This document shows positions 42,272 through 51,004 of a stretch of 64,000 nt of DNA, piece by piece. A model generated the notes under the pieces. That model had not been told where the DNA came from and searched no databases. It was given only the letters and a program-made list of their open reading frames with translations. Where the stretch lies: contig CBIHRS010000006.1 of assembly GCA_966212505.1 (NCBI GenBank), forward strand, positions 62,001 through 126,000, given 5' to 3'. The stretch comes from CAMLIZ01 sp966212505 (GTDB lineage Bacteria; Pseudomonadota; Gammaproteobacteria; Burkholderiales; Burkholderiaceae_C). The position numbers were made by a program, and so were the translations under genes. Each line of letters opens with the position of its first letter. Position 1 is the stretch's first letter.

Positions 42272-43459
42272 TCAGGCGGCCTGCAAGGCCTGCAGCGGGC
42301 CGAAGAACTCGTAGCGCAGCCGATCCGACGGCACGCCGAGGTCGAGCGCCGCCGCATACACCGACTGCATGAACGGCTTGGGACCAAGGAAGTAGAAGTC
42401 GACATCGCGATCGGCCGGCAGCAGGCCAGCCAGCAGCTGCGGCGTCACGCGGCCCACCACATGCGGCCGGTCCCCGGGCCGGGGTTCGTCGTAGACGTAC
42501 AGCAGCTGCAGGTTCGGATGATGGGCGGCCAGCGCATCGGCGCGCTCGCGGAACGCATGCACCTCGCCGTCGCGGGCGGCATGGACGAAATGGACCGGCC
42601 GCCCGCTCGGCGCCGCCACCTCCACCATGCTGATTGCCGGCGTGATGCCGACGCCGCCGGTCACCAGCACCAGCGGGCGCCGGGCCGGGCCGGCCTCCAG
42701 CACGAAATCGCCGCAGGGAGCCTGCAGCTGGATCTCGGCGCCCACCTGCGCCTCGTCGTGCAGCCAGTTCGACACGCGGCCGCCCGGCTCACGCTTCACA
42801 CTGATGCGGTACCAGGGCTTGCCCGGCGCATCCGACAGCGAGTAGTTGCGCCGCACCGTCTCGCCATCGACCGTGAGCACCAGCGTGATGTACTGGCCCG
42901 GCACGAAGGCGAGCAACGGCCCGCCGTCCACCGGCTCGAGGTAGAACGACGTGATGATCGCGCTCTCGCGCTGGCGCCGCGCCACACGGAAGCGGCGCAG
43001 GCCGCGCCAGCCGCCGGGACGCCCGGCATTGGCGGCATAGACCTGCTCCTCGGCCGCGATCAGCAGGTCGGCCAGCGCCCGGTAGGCCTCGGCCCAGGCG
43101 GCGATCACCTCATCGGTGGCCGCCTCGCCCAGCACCTCGCGGATCGCCCGCAGCAGGCAGCGGCCGACGATCGGGTAGTGCTCGGGCAGCACGCCGAGCG
43201 CGGCATGCTTGTGCACGATGCGCGGCAGCGCGCCGGCGATCGCATCGAGCCGGTCGATGCGGGCGGCATACGCGAGCACCGCGCCGGCGAGCGCACGGGC
43301 CTGTGTGCCGTGCGCCTGGTGGGCATCGTTGAAAAAGGCCTTCAGCTCCGGATGGTCCTGGAACATCACGCGGTAGAAGTGCCGCGTGATCGCCTCGCCG
43401 TGCTGCGAGAGCGCGGGGACGGTGGCCTTCACGAGATCGATGGTGCGTTGAGAGAGCAT
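42272..43459 (-). CDS. hmp: Nitric oxide dioxygenase (flavohemoprotein)
   Basis: 395 residues. The N-terminal globin has Tyr29, Gln53 and the proximal His85, the same numbering as E. coli Hmp. An FAD-binding domain (RNYSLSD) and an NAD-binding domain (VLVTGGVGITPAISM) follow. It converts NO and O2 to nitrate with NAD(P)H. The gene is divergent from norR, the NO-sensing sigma-54 activator, with 122 bases between them that contain candidate NorR boxes. The start at 43459 gives the family N-terminus MLSQRTIDLVKAT. Confidence 0.97.
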   Translation of the reverse strand: MLSQRTIDLVKATVPALSQHGEAITRHFYRVMFQDHPELKAFFNDAHQAHGTQARALAGAVLAYAARIDRLDAIAGALPRIVHKHAALGVLPEHYPIVGRCLLRAIREVLGEAATDEVIAAWAEAYRALADLLIAAEEQVYAANAGRPGGWRGLRRFRVARRQRESAIITSFYLEPVDGGPLLAFVPGQYITLVLTVDGETVRRNYSLSDAPGKPWYRISVKREPGGRVSNWLHDEAQVGAEIQLQAPCGDFVLEAGPARRPLVLVTGGVGITPAISMVEVAAPSGRPVHFVHAARDGEVHAFRERADALAAHHPNLQLLYVYDEPRPGDRPHVVGRVTPQLLAGLLPADRDVDFYFLGPKPFMQSVYAAALDLGVPSDRLRYEFFGPLQALQAA

Positions 43460-43532
43460 GGTGATGACAGCGAAGGAGTGGATGACGCCGATTCCCCAGT
43501 CATGAACCATGCCAGCGCAGTCGCGCTCGCAA

Positions 43533-43576
43533 GTCCCTGTCACAGCACGGCGATTCCATTCCGCGGTCGAATCCAC
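43533..43576. promoter_or_regulatory. Two candidate NorR binding sites between hmp and norR
   Basis: Two GT-N7-AC elements occur at 43533-43543 and 43566-43576, with centres 33 bases apart, which is about three helical turns. NorR in enterobacteria and Ralstonia recognises GT(N7)AC cores. Toward hmp there is a weak sigma-54-like element at 43500-43514 on the minus strand (TGGCAT, five bases, ATGA), whose -12 part is poor. Confidence 0.4.
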
Positions 43577-43581
43577 AACAA

Positions 43582-45168
43582 ATGGATGTTGTTCAAGAGA
43601 CCGCAGGCGTTGTCGAATCCACCCCTCGTGAGGCGAGCCCGTCTGCCGAACCCGATCCCTACCGGCGTGTGCTCTCAGCGGTGCGCGGCCTGGTCCGTTG
43701 CGACGCCGCGGCGCTGCTGCGCCTCGAAGGCGACGTGCTGGTGCCCGTGGCGGTGGAAGGGCTCAGCGTCGAGACACTCGGGCGCCGATTTCCGGTGGCG
43801 CTCCATCCGCGCTTCGCGCGGCTGCTCGAGTGCCGCTCACCGCTGCGCTTTGCGCCCGACTGCGCATTGCCCGACCCCTACGACGGGCTGGTGACCGGCC
43901 AGACAGACCTGCTCGCGGTGCACGACTGCATGGGCGCGCTGCTGCAGCCGGCCGACGGGCCCTGGGGCCTGATCACGCTCGATGCGCTGCAGCCCGGCGC
44001 CTTCGACGGCGTGACGCCTCGACAGCTGGATGCGATGGTCAGGGTTGCCGAGTCGGGCATCGAGGCCGCGCACGCGCTGCGCACACTGCAGGAGCGCGCA
44101 GCGCGTCAGCAGGCGGCGGCCCTGGCGTGGCAGAGCGCCCGCGGCGCGCCCCGCGAGCTGCTGGGCAGCAGCCCGGCGATGCGGCAGCTGCGCGACGAGA
44201 TCGACACAGTGGCCCCATCGGACCTCACGGTGCTGCTGCTCGGCGAGACGGGCGTCGGCAAGGACCTGGTCGCGCAGCGGCTGCACAGGTCGTCCGCACG
44301 CTCGGACCGGCCGCTGATCCAGGTGAACTGCGCCGCGCTGCCCGAGACGCTGGCCGACAGCGAGCTGTTCGGCCACACGCGGGGCGCGTTCACCGGCGCG
44401 GTGCAGGAGCGCACCGGCAAGTTCGAGCTGGCCGACGGCGGCACGCTGTTCCTCGACGAGGTGGGCGAGCTGCCGCTGGCCATCCAGGCGAAGCTGCTGC
44501 GCGTGTTGCAGAGCGGCGACCTGCAGCGGCCCGGCAGCGACCGCGTGCGCCGTGTGAATGTGCGCGTCATCGCGGCCACCAACCGCGATCTGCGCGAGTC
44601 GATCCGCGAGGGGCGCTTTCGTGCCGACCTCTACCACCGGCTCGCGGTCTACCCCCTCACGGTGCCGCCGCTGCGCGAGCGCGGCCGCGACGTGCTGATG
44701 CTCGCCGGCGCCTTCCTGGAGGAGAACCAGCACCGGCTCGGCACGCGCAACCTGCGCCTGACGCCGGGCGCCAAGACCGCCCTGCTGGCCCATGCATGGC
44801 CGGGCAACGTGCGCGAGCTGGAGCACACCCTGAGCCGCGCCGCGCTGCGCGCCTGGAGCGAGCAGGGGCGCACGGTGCGCTGGGTGGCCATCGAACCGCG
44901 GCACCTGGCGCTCGACGCTGATGCCTTGGCCTTCGAGCCCGAAGCCGCTACCGGCGCCGCAGCAGCCGAACAGCACGACGCCTTCGCCGAAGGCGTCACG
45001 CTGCGCGAAGCGACCGAGGCCTTCCAGCGCCGCTGGATCGAACAGGCCCTCGAGCGCCATGGCCACCGCATGAGCCGCGCCGCCAAGGCCGCCGGCATGG
45101 ACCGCAGCAACTTCCATCGCCTGGCCCAGCGCCTGGGGGTGGCCCGCGCCGAGCCCGGACCGCGCTGA
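43582..45168 (+). CDS. norR: Nitric oxide reductase transcriptional regulator NorR
   Basis: 528 residues. The N-terminal GAF domain (about 20-170) holds the non-haem iron that senses NO. The AAA+ domain (about 190-430) has the Walker A GETGVGKD and the sigma-54-contacting loop GAFTGA; the C-terminus is a Fis-type helix-turn-helix (MSRAAKAAGMDRSNFHRLAQRLG). It activates sigma-54 promoters when NO binds. rpoN is at 29253. Divergent from hmp, it probably controls that gene. Confidence 0.95.
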   Translation: MDVVQETAGVVESTPREASPSAEPDPYRRVLSAVRGLVRCDAAALLRLEGDVLVPVAVEGLSVETLGRRFPVALHPRFARLLECRSPLRFAPDCALPDPYDGLVTGQTDLLAVHDCMGALLQPADGPWGLITLDALQPGAFDGVTPRQLDAMVRVAESGIEAAHALRTLQERAARQQAAALAWQSARGAPRELLGSSPAMRQLRDEIDTVAPSDLTVLLLGETGVGKDLVAQRLHRSSARSDRPLIQVNCAALPETLADSELFGHTRGAFTGAVQERTGKFELADGGTLFLDEVGELPLAIQAKLLRVLQSGDLQRPGSDRVRRVNVRVIAATNRDLRESIREGRFRADLYHRLAVYPLTVPPLRERGRDVLMLAGAFLEENQHRLGTRNLRLTPGAKTALLAHAWPGNVRELEHTLSRAALRAWSEQGRTVRWVAIEPRHLALDADALAFEPEAATGAAAAEQHDAFAEGVTLREATEAFQRRWIEQALERHGHRMSRAAKAAGMDRSNFHRLAQRLGVARAEPGPR

Positions 45169-45196
45169 TGCACACCGGCGCGCGGCCCGGTCGGCT

Positions 45197-45814
45197 TCAG
45201 GCCAGCCGCGACTGGAGCACCCGCTCGACCACGTCGACCAGGATCTGCGTGTGGTGCTCCACCTCGAGGTTCACCCGTGTGCCCGGCCGGTGCTTGCGCA
45301 GCGCCGTGCGGCGCAGCGTGTCGGGGATCAGCTGCACGCGGAAATGCCCACGCTCTGCATCGGCCTCGGCCACCGTGAGGCTGGCGCCATCGACCGCGAG
45401 GAAGCCTCGCGCGAAGACATAGCGCGCCCACTCGGGCGACAGCTCGAAGGCCAGGTGCGCGTCGTCGGGCCCCTCTTCGAACGACAGCACGCGGCCGGTG
45501 GTCGACACATGGCCGGAGACGATGTGCCCGCCGATTTCGGCCCCCTGGCGCGCCGAGCGCTCGAGGTTGACCTCGTCGCCCACCGCGCGATCGGCGAGGT
45601 TGCTGCAGGCCAGCGTGGCATGCACCGCATCGAACGAGACGGCGCGGCCGTCCATCGCGATGACCGACAGGCACACGCCGTCGACCGCCACCGACGCGCC
45701 GAGCTGCAGCCCGCGCATCAGCGAGGGCGGGAACTGCACCTGCAGCCGCAGGCCATGCGGCTGTACCTGCGCGGCCAAGATGCGGCCGCGGCCCTGGATG
45801 AGTCCGGTGTACAT
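45197..45814 (-). CDS. ribE: Riboflavin synthase alpha chain
   Basis: 205 residues. It has two lumazine-binding beta-barrel repeats: MYTGLIQGRGRI and VAVDGVCLSVI in the first, HIVSGHVSTTGRV and LAVDGASLTV in the second. It dismutates two molecules of 6,7-dimethyl-8-ribityllumazine to riboflavin. The family begins MFTGIV; here it is MYTG. It follows ribB by ten bases in the same operon under the FMN riboswitch. No ribH is adjacent. Confidence 0.95.
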   Translation of the reverse strand: MYTGLIQGRGRILAAQVQPHGLRLQVQFPPSLMRGLQLGASVAVDGVCLSVIAMDGRAVSFDAVHATLACSNLADRAVGDEVNLERSARQGAEIGGHIVSGHVSTTGRVLSFEEGPDDAHLAFELSPEWARYVFARGFLAVDGASLTVAEADAERGHFRVQLIPDTLRRTALRKHRPGTRVNLEVEHHTQILVDVVERVLQSRLA

Positions 45815-45824
45815 GCGGCCTCCC

Positions 45825-46469
45825 TCATGCGAAGGCAGGCTCGAGCGCCTGCCGGAAGGCCACCAGTTCCTCGATCGTCAGCAGCGGAAAGCCGTGCCGC
45901 TCGCCGAAACGCTGGACCTGCGCGCCGCGCGCCATCGTGCCGTCGGGGTTCATCAGCTCGCACAGCACCGCCGCCGGCTGCAGCCCGGCCAGTCGCACGA
46001 GGTCGACCGAACCCTCGGTGTGGCCGCGCCGGGCCAGCACGCCGCCCGGTGCGGCCCGCAGCGGAAACACATGGCCCGGGCTGACGATGTCGGCCGCCTC
46101 GCCGTGGATCGCCGCGCAGATCGTCGTCACGCGGTCGGCCGCGCTGACGCCGGTGCTCACGCCGTCGCGCGCCTCGATCGACACGGTGAAGGCCGTGCCG
46201 TAGCGGCTGCGGTTGCGCGCCACCATCGGCGGCAGCTGCAACGCACGCAGCCGTTCGTCGGGCAGGCACAGGCAGACGATGCCACTGCACTCGCGGATCA
46301 GCAGCGCCATCATCTCCACGCTGCAGAGCTCGGCCGCGACGATCAGGTCGGCCTCGTTCTCGCGGTCGTGGTCGTCCTGCAGCAGCACGGCGCGACCGGC
46401 CCGCAGGGCCTGCAAGGCCGATCGAATGCGCGGCGGCGCATCGGGAGTGGGAAAAGAGAGTTCAGACAT
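45825..46469 (-). CDS. ribB: 3,4-dihydroxy-2-butanone-4-phosphate synthase
   Basis: 214 residues, the stand-alone RibB without a GTP cyclohydrolase domain. The acid active-site loop is DDHDRENEADL; other marks are GVSTGVSAADRV and RRGHTEGSVDL. It makes the four-carbon unit of lumazine from ribulose 5-phosphate. An FMN riboswitch lies at 46564-46710 in its leader, so high FMN should shut down ribB and ribE together. Confidence 0.96.
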   Translation of the reverse strand: MSELSFPTPDAPPRIRSALQALRAGRAVLLQDDHDRENEADLIVAAELCSVEMMALLIRECSGIVCLCLPDERLRALQLPPMVARNRSRYGTAFTVSIEARDGVSTGVSAADRVTTICAAIHGEAADIVSPGHVFPLRAAPGGVLARRGHTEGSVDLVRLAGLQPAAVLCELMNPDGTMARGAQVQRFGERHGFPLLTIEELVAFRQALEPAFA

Positions 46470-46563
46470 GGATGAAACGTCCTCGTCAAAGGGTTGGCGA
46501 AAAACGTTTCAGGGGCGCGCGGAATGCAGCGGCGCGCCAGAGGCGGCGCGCAGCGCATCAGCA

Positions 46564-46710
46564 CATCTTCTTTCATCCGGACTGTGACCGTCGGCCTTGG
46601 CTTCGCACCAAGTCTGCTGACCTTTCAACCCATTGCGGGGAGAAAGCGCTCGCGGGCTCGTCGCTCGCGCGACCTACCGCCGGTGGGGAATTCCACCCCG
46701 CCCTGAAGAC
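46564..46710 (-). promoter_or_regulatory. FMN riboswitch (RFN element) upstream of ribB
   Basis: On the minus strand all conserved blocks of the RFN aptamer occur in order: CTTCAGGGCGGGGTGGAA, ATTCCCCACCGGCGGT, GAGCCCGCGAGCG, GAAGCCAAGGCCGACGGT and AGTCCGGATGAAAGAAGAT. Ninety-odd bases separate it from the ribB start. That part is rich in self-complementary GCGCGCC segments, but there is no T-run after a hairpin, so control is more likely through access to the ribosome-binding site. It accounts for most of the 305-base gap between ribB and the MerR gene. Confidence 0.97.
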
Positions 46711-46774
46711 GTGGGGCGATCTTAGCCAGTTGCGGCAACCTTGGTGCGACCCTCAGCTTGCTAAGGTTGGCCCC

Positions 46775-47188
46775 ATGAAGATCTCGGAGCTCAGCGAACG
46801 CACCGGCGTGTCGACCGACGCGCTGCGCCACTACGAGCGCCTGGGCATGCTGCGCCCGTCCCGCCGGCCCAACGGCTACCGCGACTACGGCGAATCGGCG
46901 GTGCGCGACGTGCGCTTCATCGTGCTCGGCCGCGACATGGGTTTTTCGCTCAGGCAGCTGGCCGATGCGCTGCCGGCCTACCGCGCCGGCCGGCTGACGC
47001 CGCAGCAGGGCATCGATGCGCTGAACGAGCGCATCGCCGAGATCGACCGCCAGATCGCCGCGCAGCAGGCGCTGCGCGCCAGGCTGCAGGGCCATGTGGA
47101 GCGCCTGGAGCAGCAGATCCGCCACGAGGGCCAGCAGCGCAAGCCCGCCTGGCCCACCCCCGCCACCCGCCGGAAGGAACGCCGATGA
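46775..47188 (+). CDS. MerR-family transcriptional regulator
   Basis: 137 residues. The winged helix MKISELSERTGVSTDALRHYE is followed by a dimerisation coiled coil. No metal-binding cysteines are present, so it belongs to the non-metal branch of MerR proteins. The dyad CCTCAG-CTTG-CTAAGG (46751-46766, one mismatch) just before the start may be its operator. It overlaps the following thioesterase-like gene by ATGA. Effector unknown. Confidence 0.88.
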   Translation: MKISELSERTGVSTDALRHYERLGMLRPSRRPNGYRDYGESAVRDVRFIVLGRDMGFSLRQLADALPAYRAGRLTPQQGIDALNERIAEIDRQIAAQQALRARLQGHVERLEQQIRHEGQQRKPAWPTPATRRKERR

Positions 47189-47619
47189 CCCCCACCTCGC
47201 CGATGACCGAACAAGTGAAGCAGGCCGTGCTCGCGATGCCGATGGCCCAGGCGCTGCGGCTGCAGTTCAGCCGCATCGAGCCGGGCGCGGTGGAGCTGGA
47301 GGTGCCGGTCAGCGACGCCTTCAGCTTCCGCCCCGGCCAGCTGCAGGCGACCGCGATCTTCGCGGCGGCCGATTTCGCTGCGGTGGCCGCCGCCGGCACC
47401 CTGCTGCAGCCCGGCTGGGCCAACGCGACGATCGACGCCACGCTGAAGATCGTCGCACCCGCCCAGGGCCGGCTGCTGCGCTCGCGCGGCCGCGTGGTCG
47501 ATGCCGGCCGGCTGCTCACCGTGTGCGCCGCCGAGGTGTATGCGGTGGATGCCGACGAGCGCGAAACCCTCTGCGCCACGCTGCTGGGCACCGCGCGCAA
47601 CATCGCCCCAGCCCGCTGA
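47185..47619 (+). CDS. PaaI/DUF4442-family hotdog thioesterase
   Basis: 144 residues with the hotdog-fold pattern LRLQFSRIEPGAVELEVPVS, FRPGQLQATAIFAAADFAAV and VVDAGRLLTVCAAEVYAVD. Such proteins hydrolyse acyl- or phenylacetyl-CoA thioesters. It is coupled to the MerR gene by ATGA and so is probably its target. The substrate cannot be inferred. Confidence 0.85.
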   Translation: MTPTSPMTEQVKQAVLAMPMAQALRLQFSRIEPGAVELEVPVSDAFSFRPGQLQATAIFAAADFAAVAAAGTLLQPGWANATIDATLKIVAPAQGRLLRSRGRVVDAGRLLTVCAAEVYAVDADERETLCATLLGTARNIAPAR

Positions 47620-47775
47620 ACGCCCCGGACGCCCTCGCGTTCGTCGGCGCCGGATGCGGTTCGTCACGCGCCGCATGCCGTTCATCGCAATCCGGTTTGA
47701 AGGCCGCGACCCGGCTCCTACAGTTCATATCAACGCAGCACGCGTTGTTGAACAGACCGACAGAAGGAGCCCACC

Positions 47776-47958
47776 ATGAACCGTTTCACCACCCAAGCCA
47801 GCGCCCTCGGCCTCGCCCTGCTGATCACCCTGTGCACGCTGGGTGCGGTCAACACCCTGGCCACCCACGAACACGCCGGCTACGCCGCCGCCAGCGCGCA
47901 GACCGAAGTCGCCGTGCAGCAGATCGTGATCACCGCCCGCCGCCTGCCGCGCACCTGA
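47776..47958 (+). CDS. Small exported protein of unknown function
   Basis: 60 residues. The N-terminal 27 form a hydrophobic signal or anchor, followed by THEHAGYAAASAQTEVAVQQIVITARRLPR. A strong GAAGGAG nine bases before the ATG argues that it is real. It is followed five bases later by another tiny membrane protein gene, with which it is probably co-transcribed. No domain is recognisable. The 156 bases upstream show nothing else. Confidence 0.6.
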   Translation: MNRFTTQASALGLALLITLCTLGAVNTLATHEHAGYAAASAQTEVAVQQIVITARRLPRT

Positions 47959-47962
47959 TCCG

Positions 47963-48178
47963 ATGAACGCACTGATCCTCTTCATCGGCTGGTGTCTGCT
48001 GTTGGCACTGAGCTGGCCGCTGGCGCTGATCGTCGCGCTGGCCCTGCCGATCGTGTGGCTGCTGTCGCTGCCGCTGCGCCTGGTCGGCCTGACGCTGGAA
48101 GCGGTGTTCGCGCTGCTGAAAGCCCTGTTGTTGCTGCCCGCCCGCCTGCTGGGCTACCGCCCCCGCGAAGCCCGATAA
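47963..48178 (+). CDS. Small membrane protein of unknown function
   Basis: 71 residues. It has two very hydrophobic segments (about 3-38 with a proline break, and 43-60) and a basic C-terminus YRPREAR. It is co-directional with, and five bases after, the small exported protein gene. Its last 25 bases overlap the end of the convergent AraC-type gene. No family recognised. Confidence 0.55.
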   Translation: MNALILFIGWCLLLALSWPLALIVALALPIVWLLSLPLRLVGLTLEAVFALLKALLLLPARLLGYRPREAR

Positions 48179-48867
48179 GCGGTGGGCGTGAGCCCCACGT
48201 GCTTCCGGAAGCTCCGGGCGAACGCGCTCTGGTCGGCAAAACCGCAGGCCTGCGCGATGGCCGCCACCGACACCTCCGCCTCCCCCTCCAGTGCCCGCAT
48301 CGCGGCATCGAGCCGCACAGAAGTCAGCCATGCCCGCGGCGTGACCTGCATCAGCCGGGTGAACTGACGCTCGAACTGCGCCACCGACAGGTGCGCCATC
48401 TCCGCCAGCGCCACGATGCGCAGCGGCTCCGCATAGTGCTTCTGCACATGGTCGACCACCTGGCGCATGCGATGCACCACGCCCAGCGCATGCGGCGACC
48501 AATGCAGGTCGCGTGAGATCCCCATCAGGCCGACCACCCGGCCATCCTCCACCAGCGGCAGTTTCCGCGTGAGGCACCAGCCATGCGCATGGTTGGGAAA
48601 CAGGTGCCGCTCCAGCTCGTCGAGCAGCGGCTTGCCCGAGGCGATGACGCGCTGGTCCTGCGCGAGGTAGCCGGCACCCAGCGGCTCGGGAAACAGCTCG
48701 CGCGGATCCTTGCCGACCAGGCCGCTTTCATCGTCCAGCCCCAGGCGCTGCAGCAGCGTGCGGTTGCCGCAGGTGTAGCGGCCGGCGCGGTCCTTGGTGA
48801 AGAACACCACGTCGGGGCAGGCGTCGAACAGCGTGCGCACGTCGCGCAGGGCAATCGCCGGGGTCAT
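48154..48867 (-). CDS. AraC-family regulator with N-terminal PAS domain
   Basis: 237 residues. The PAS sensor is at about 7-125 (LFDACPDVVFFTKDRAGRY, then EDGRVVGLMGISRDLH). The double helix-turn-helix of AraC type follows (135-237, IVALAEMAHLSVAQFERQFTRLM and GFADQSAFARSFRKHVGLTPTAYR). It is divergent from the hydroxyproline epimerase gene, 83 bases away, and is the likely local activator of that operon. Confidence 0.9.
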   Translation of the reverse strand: MTPAIALRDVRTLFDACPDVVFFTKDRAGRYTCGNRTLLQRLGLDDESGLVGKDPRELFPEPLGAGYLAQDQRVIASGKPLLDELERHLFPNHAHGWCLTRKLPLVEDGRVVGLMGISRDLHWSPHALGVVHRMRQVVDHVQKHYAEPLRIVALAEMAHLSVAQFERQFTRLMQVTPRAWLTSVRLDAAMRALEGEAEVSVAAIAQACGFADQSAFARSFRKHVGLTPTAYRASRGR

Positions 48868-48950
48868 CCGACCATTGTGCAGAAATCCGCATCGTCTTCG
48901 ACGGATTCGCGCAAGACGCCGGCGGCCGCCGGGCCGAGCATCACGGCACC

Positions 48951-49886
48951 ATGAAGCGCATCCGCATCGTCGATTCCCACACCGGCGGCGAGCCCACCCG
49001 CGTGGTGCTCGAAGGCTTTCCCCCGCTGCCGCCGGGGCTCTCGCTGGCGCGGCGGCGCGAGCTGCTGCGCGAGCAGCACGACCGCTACCGCAGCGCCGTG
49101 GCGCGCGAGCCGCGCGCCTCCGACGTGATGGTGGGCGCCTGGCTCACCGAGCCGGAGCACGCGGGCTCGGTGGCGGGCGTGGTGTTCTTCAACAACGTGG
49201 GCTATCTGGGCATGTGCGGCCACGGCACCATCGGCGTCATCGAGACGCTGCGCCACCTCGGCCGCATCGGCCCCGGCGTGCACCGGCTCGACACGCCGGT
49301 GGGCACGGTGAGCTGCACGCTGCATGCTGACCATCGCGTCACGGTCGAGAACGTGCCCTCGTACCGCTGGCGCCAGGGCGTGGTGCTCGAGGTGCCCGGC
49401 CTGGGCCCGGTGACTGGCGACGTGGCCTGGGGCGGCAACTGGTTCTTCCTGGTCGACTGGGCGCGCACCCCGATCGCGCTGGCCGACGTCGATGCACTGA
49501 CCGACATCGCCTGGCGCATCCGCCAGGTGCTGGTGGCCAACGGCATCACCGGCCGCGACGGCGCCGAGATCGACCACATCGAGCTCTTTGGGTCCACCGC
49601 CGACGCCGACAGCCGCAGCTTCGTGCTGTGCCCCGGCAAGGCCTACGACCGCTCGCCCTGCGGCACCGGCACCAGCGCCAAGCTGGCCTGCCTGGCGGCC
49701 GACGGGCTGATCGCACCGGGCGCGGTGTGGCGCCAGCAGAGCGTGGTCGGCAGCCTGTTCGAGGCCTCGTTCCGCTGGGGTGCCGACGGGCAGGTCATCC
49801 CGGCCATCACCGGCCGTGCGCATGTGTGGGGCGAGGGCGAGCTGCTGCTCGACGCGCAAGACCCGTTCTGCTGGGGGATCGCCTGA
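48951..49886 (+). CDS. lhpA: 4-hydroxyproline 2-epimerase (proline racemase family)
   Basis: 311 residues. The two catalytic cysteines of the racemase/epimerase pair are present: Cys89 in GMCGHGT and Cys237 in SPCGTGTS. The first step of the bacterial trans-4-hydroxy-L-proline pathway converts it to cis-4-hydroxy-D-proline. The following genes (dehydrogenase subunits and deaminase) confirm this over proline racemase or 3-hydroxyproline dehydratase. Stop and next start share one base (TGATG). Confidence 0.93.
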   Translation: MKRIRIVDSHTGGEPTRVVLEGFPPLPPGLSLARRRELLREQHDRYRSAVAREPRASDVMVGAWLTEPEHAGSVAGVVFFNNVGYLGMCGHGTIGVIETLRHLGRIGPGVHRLDTPVGTVSCTLHADHRVTVENVPSYRWRQGVVLEVPGLGPVTGDVAWGGNWFFLVDWARTPIALADVDALTDIAWRIRQVLVANGITGRDGAEIDHIELFGSTADADSRSFVLCPGKAYDRSPCGTGTSAKLACLAADGLIAPGAVWRQQSVVGSLFEASFRWGADGQVIPAITGRAHVWGEGELLLDAQDPFCWGIA

Positions 49887-51004
49887 TGGCTGCGGCAGAC
49901 CTCATCATCGTCGGCGCCGGCATCATTGGCGCGGCCGTGGCGGCCGCCGCGGCGCACGAGGGCCTGCGCGTGCAGATCCTCAGCGACGGGCTGCCGGGCG
50001 ACGGCGTTACCGCGGCCGGCATGGGCCACCTCGTCATGCTCGACGACGACCCCGCCGAGCTGGCGCTGTGCCGGCTCTCGATGGCGCTGTGGCGCAGCTT
50101 CGAACACCAGCCGCGGGCGCAATACCACCCCTGCGGCACGCTGTGGATCGCGCGCGACGAGGCCGAGGCCACGCTGCTGCGCCACAAGCAAGCGCGGCTG
50201 GCGGCCGCCGGCATCGGCGTGCAATGGCTGAGCGGCAGCGAGGTCGAGAGCGCCGAGCCCGCGCTGCGGCTCGGATTGGCCGCCGGGCTGTGCGTGGGCT
50301 CGGATGCGGCCGTGTATGCGCCGGCCGTCGCGGCCGACCTGGTGGCGCAGGCCTGCGAGCAGCACGGCGCACGCCTGCTGATGCCCTGCCGCGTGAAGGC
50401 CGTGCGAGCCGGTGGCGTGGTGCTGGGCGACGGCAGCACGCTAGCCGCCGGCGCGGTGGTGGTGGCCGCGGGCCCGCAGACGGCGCAACTGCTGCCCGAG
50501 CTGCCGCTGATCCCGCGCAAGGGCCACCTGGTAATCACCGACCGGGCGCCGCTGGCGCGGCTGTCGCACCAGGTCGTCGAGGTCGGCTATGGCGCCAGCG
50601 CGCACGGCGGCGGCGATTCGGTGGCCTTCAACGTGCAGCCCCGGCCCACCGGCCAGTTGCTGATCGGCTCCAGCCGGCAGCCGGGCCGGCGCGATGCCGC
50701 CCTCGACCCGCAGATGCTGGCCCGCCTGTGTGCACGGGCGATGGATTTCATGCCGGCGCTGGCCTCGGCGCGGCTGCTGCGCGCCTGGACCGGCATCCGC
50801 CCCGGCACGCCCGATGGCCGGCCCTACATCGGCCGCTGGCCGGCACTGCCCGGCGTGTGGGTGGCCGCCGGCCATGAAGGCCTGGGCGTGACCACCGCGC
50901 TGGGCACCGCGCGCCTGCTGGTGGAGCAGATGCTGGGTCGGCCGACGAGCATCGATGCCACCCCGTTCGACCCGGCGCGGATGGCGCTGGTGGAAGCCGC
51001 ATGA
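49886..51004 (+). CDS. D-hydroxyproline dehydrogenase, DadA-like FAD subunit (beta)
   Basis: 372 residues. The dinucleotide motif IIVGAGIIGAAVAAAAAHEG at the N-terminus and the DAO/DadA-type C-terminus (RAWTGIRPGTPDGRPYIGRW, then AAGHEGLGVTTALGTARLL) are clear. It resembles the HcnC-type subunit of the heterotrimeric hydroxyproline/opine-type dehydrogenases. It oxidises cis-4-hydroxy-D-proline to pyrroline-4-hydroxy-2-carboxylate, passing electrons via the Fe-S subunit. Overlaps at both ends show coupling with the epimerase and the Fe-S gene. Confidence 0.88.
   Translation: MAAADLIIVGAGIIGAAVAAAAAHEGLRVQILSDGLPGDGVTAAGMGHLVMLDDDPAELALCRLSMALWRSFEHQPRAQYHPCGTLWIARDEAEATLLRHKQARLAAAGIGVQWLSGSEVESAEPALRLGLAAGLCVGSDAAVYAPAVAADLVAQACEQHGARLLMPCRVKAVRAGGVVLGDGSTLAAGAVVVAAGPQTAQLLPELPLIPRKGHLVITDRAPLARLSHQVVEVGYGASAHGGGDSVAFNVQPRPTGQLLIGSSRQPGRRDAALDPQMLARLCARAMDFMPALASARLLRAWTGIRPGTPDGRPYIGRWPALPGVWVAAGHEGLGVTTALGTARLLVEQMLGRPTSIDATPFDPARMALVEAA

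Noticed and set aside
46737..46768. AACCTT/AAGGTT half-sites 20 bases apart before the MerR gene
   Set aside because: Unusual spacing for a MerR operator; the inner dyad at 46751-46766 is the better candidate and is mentioned with the gene.
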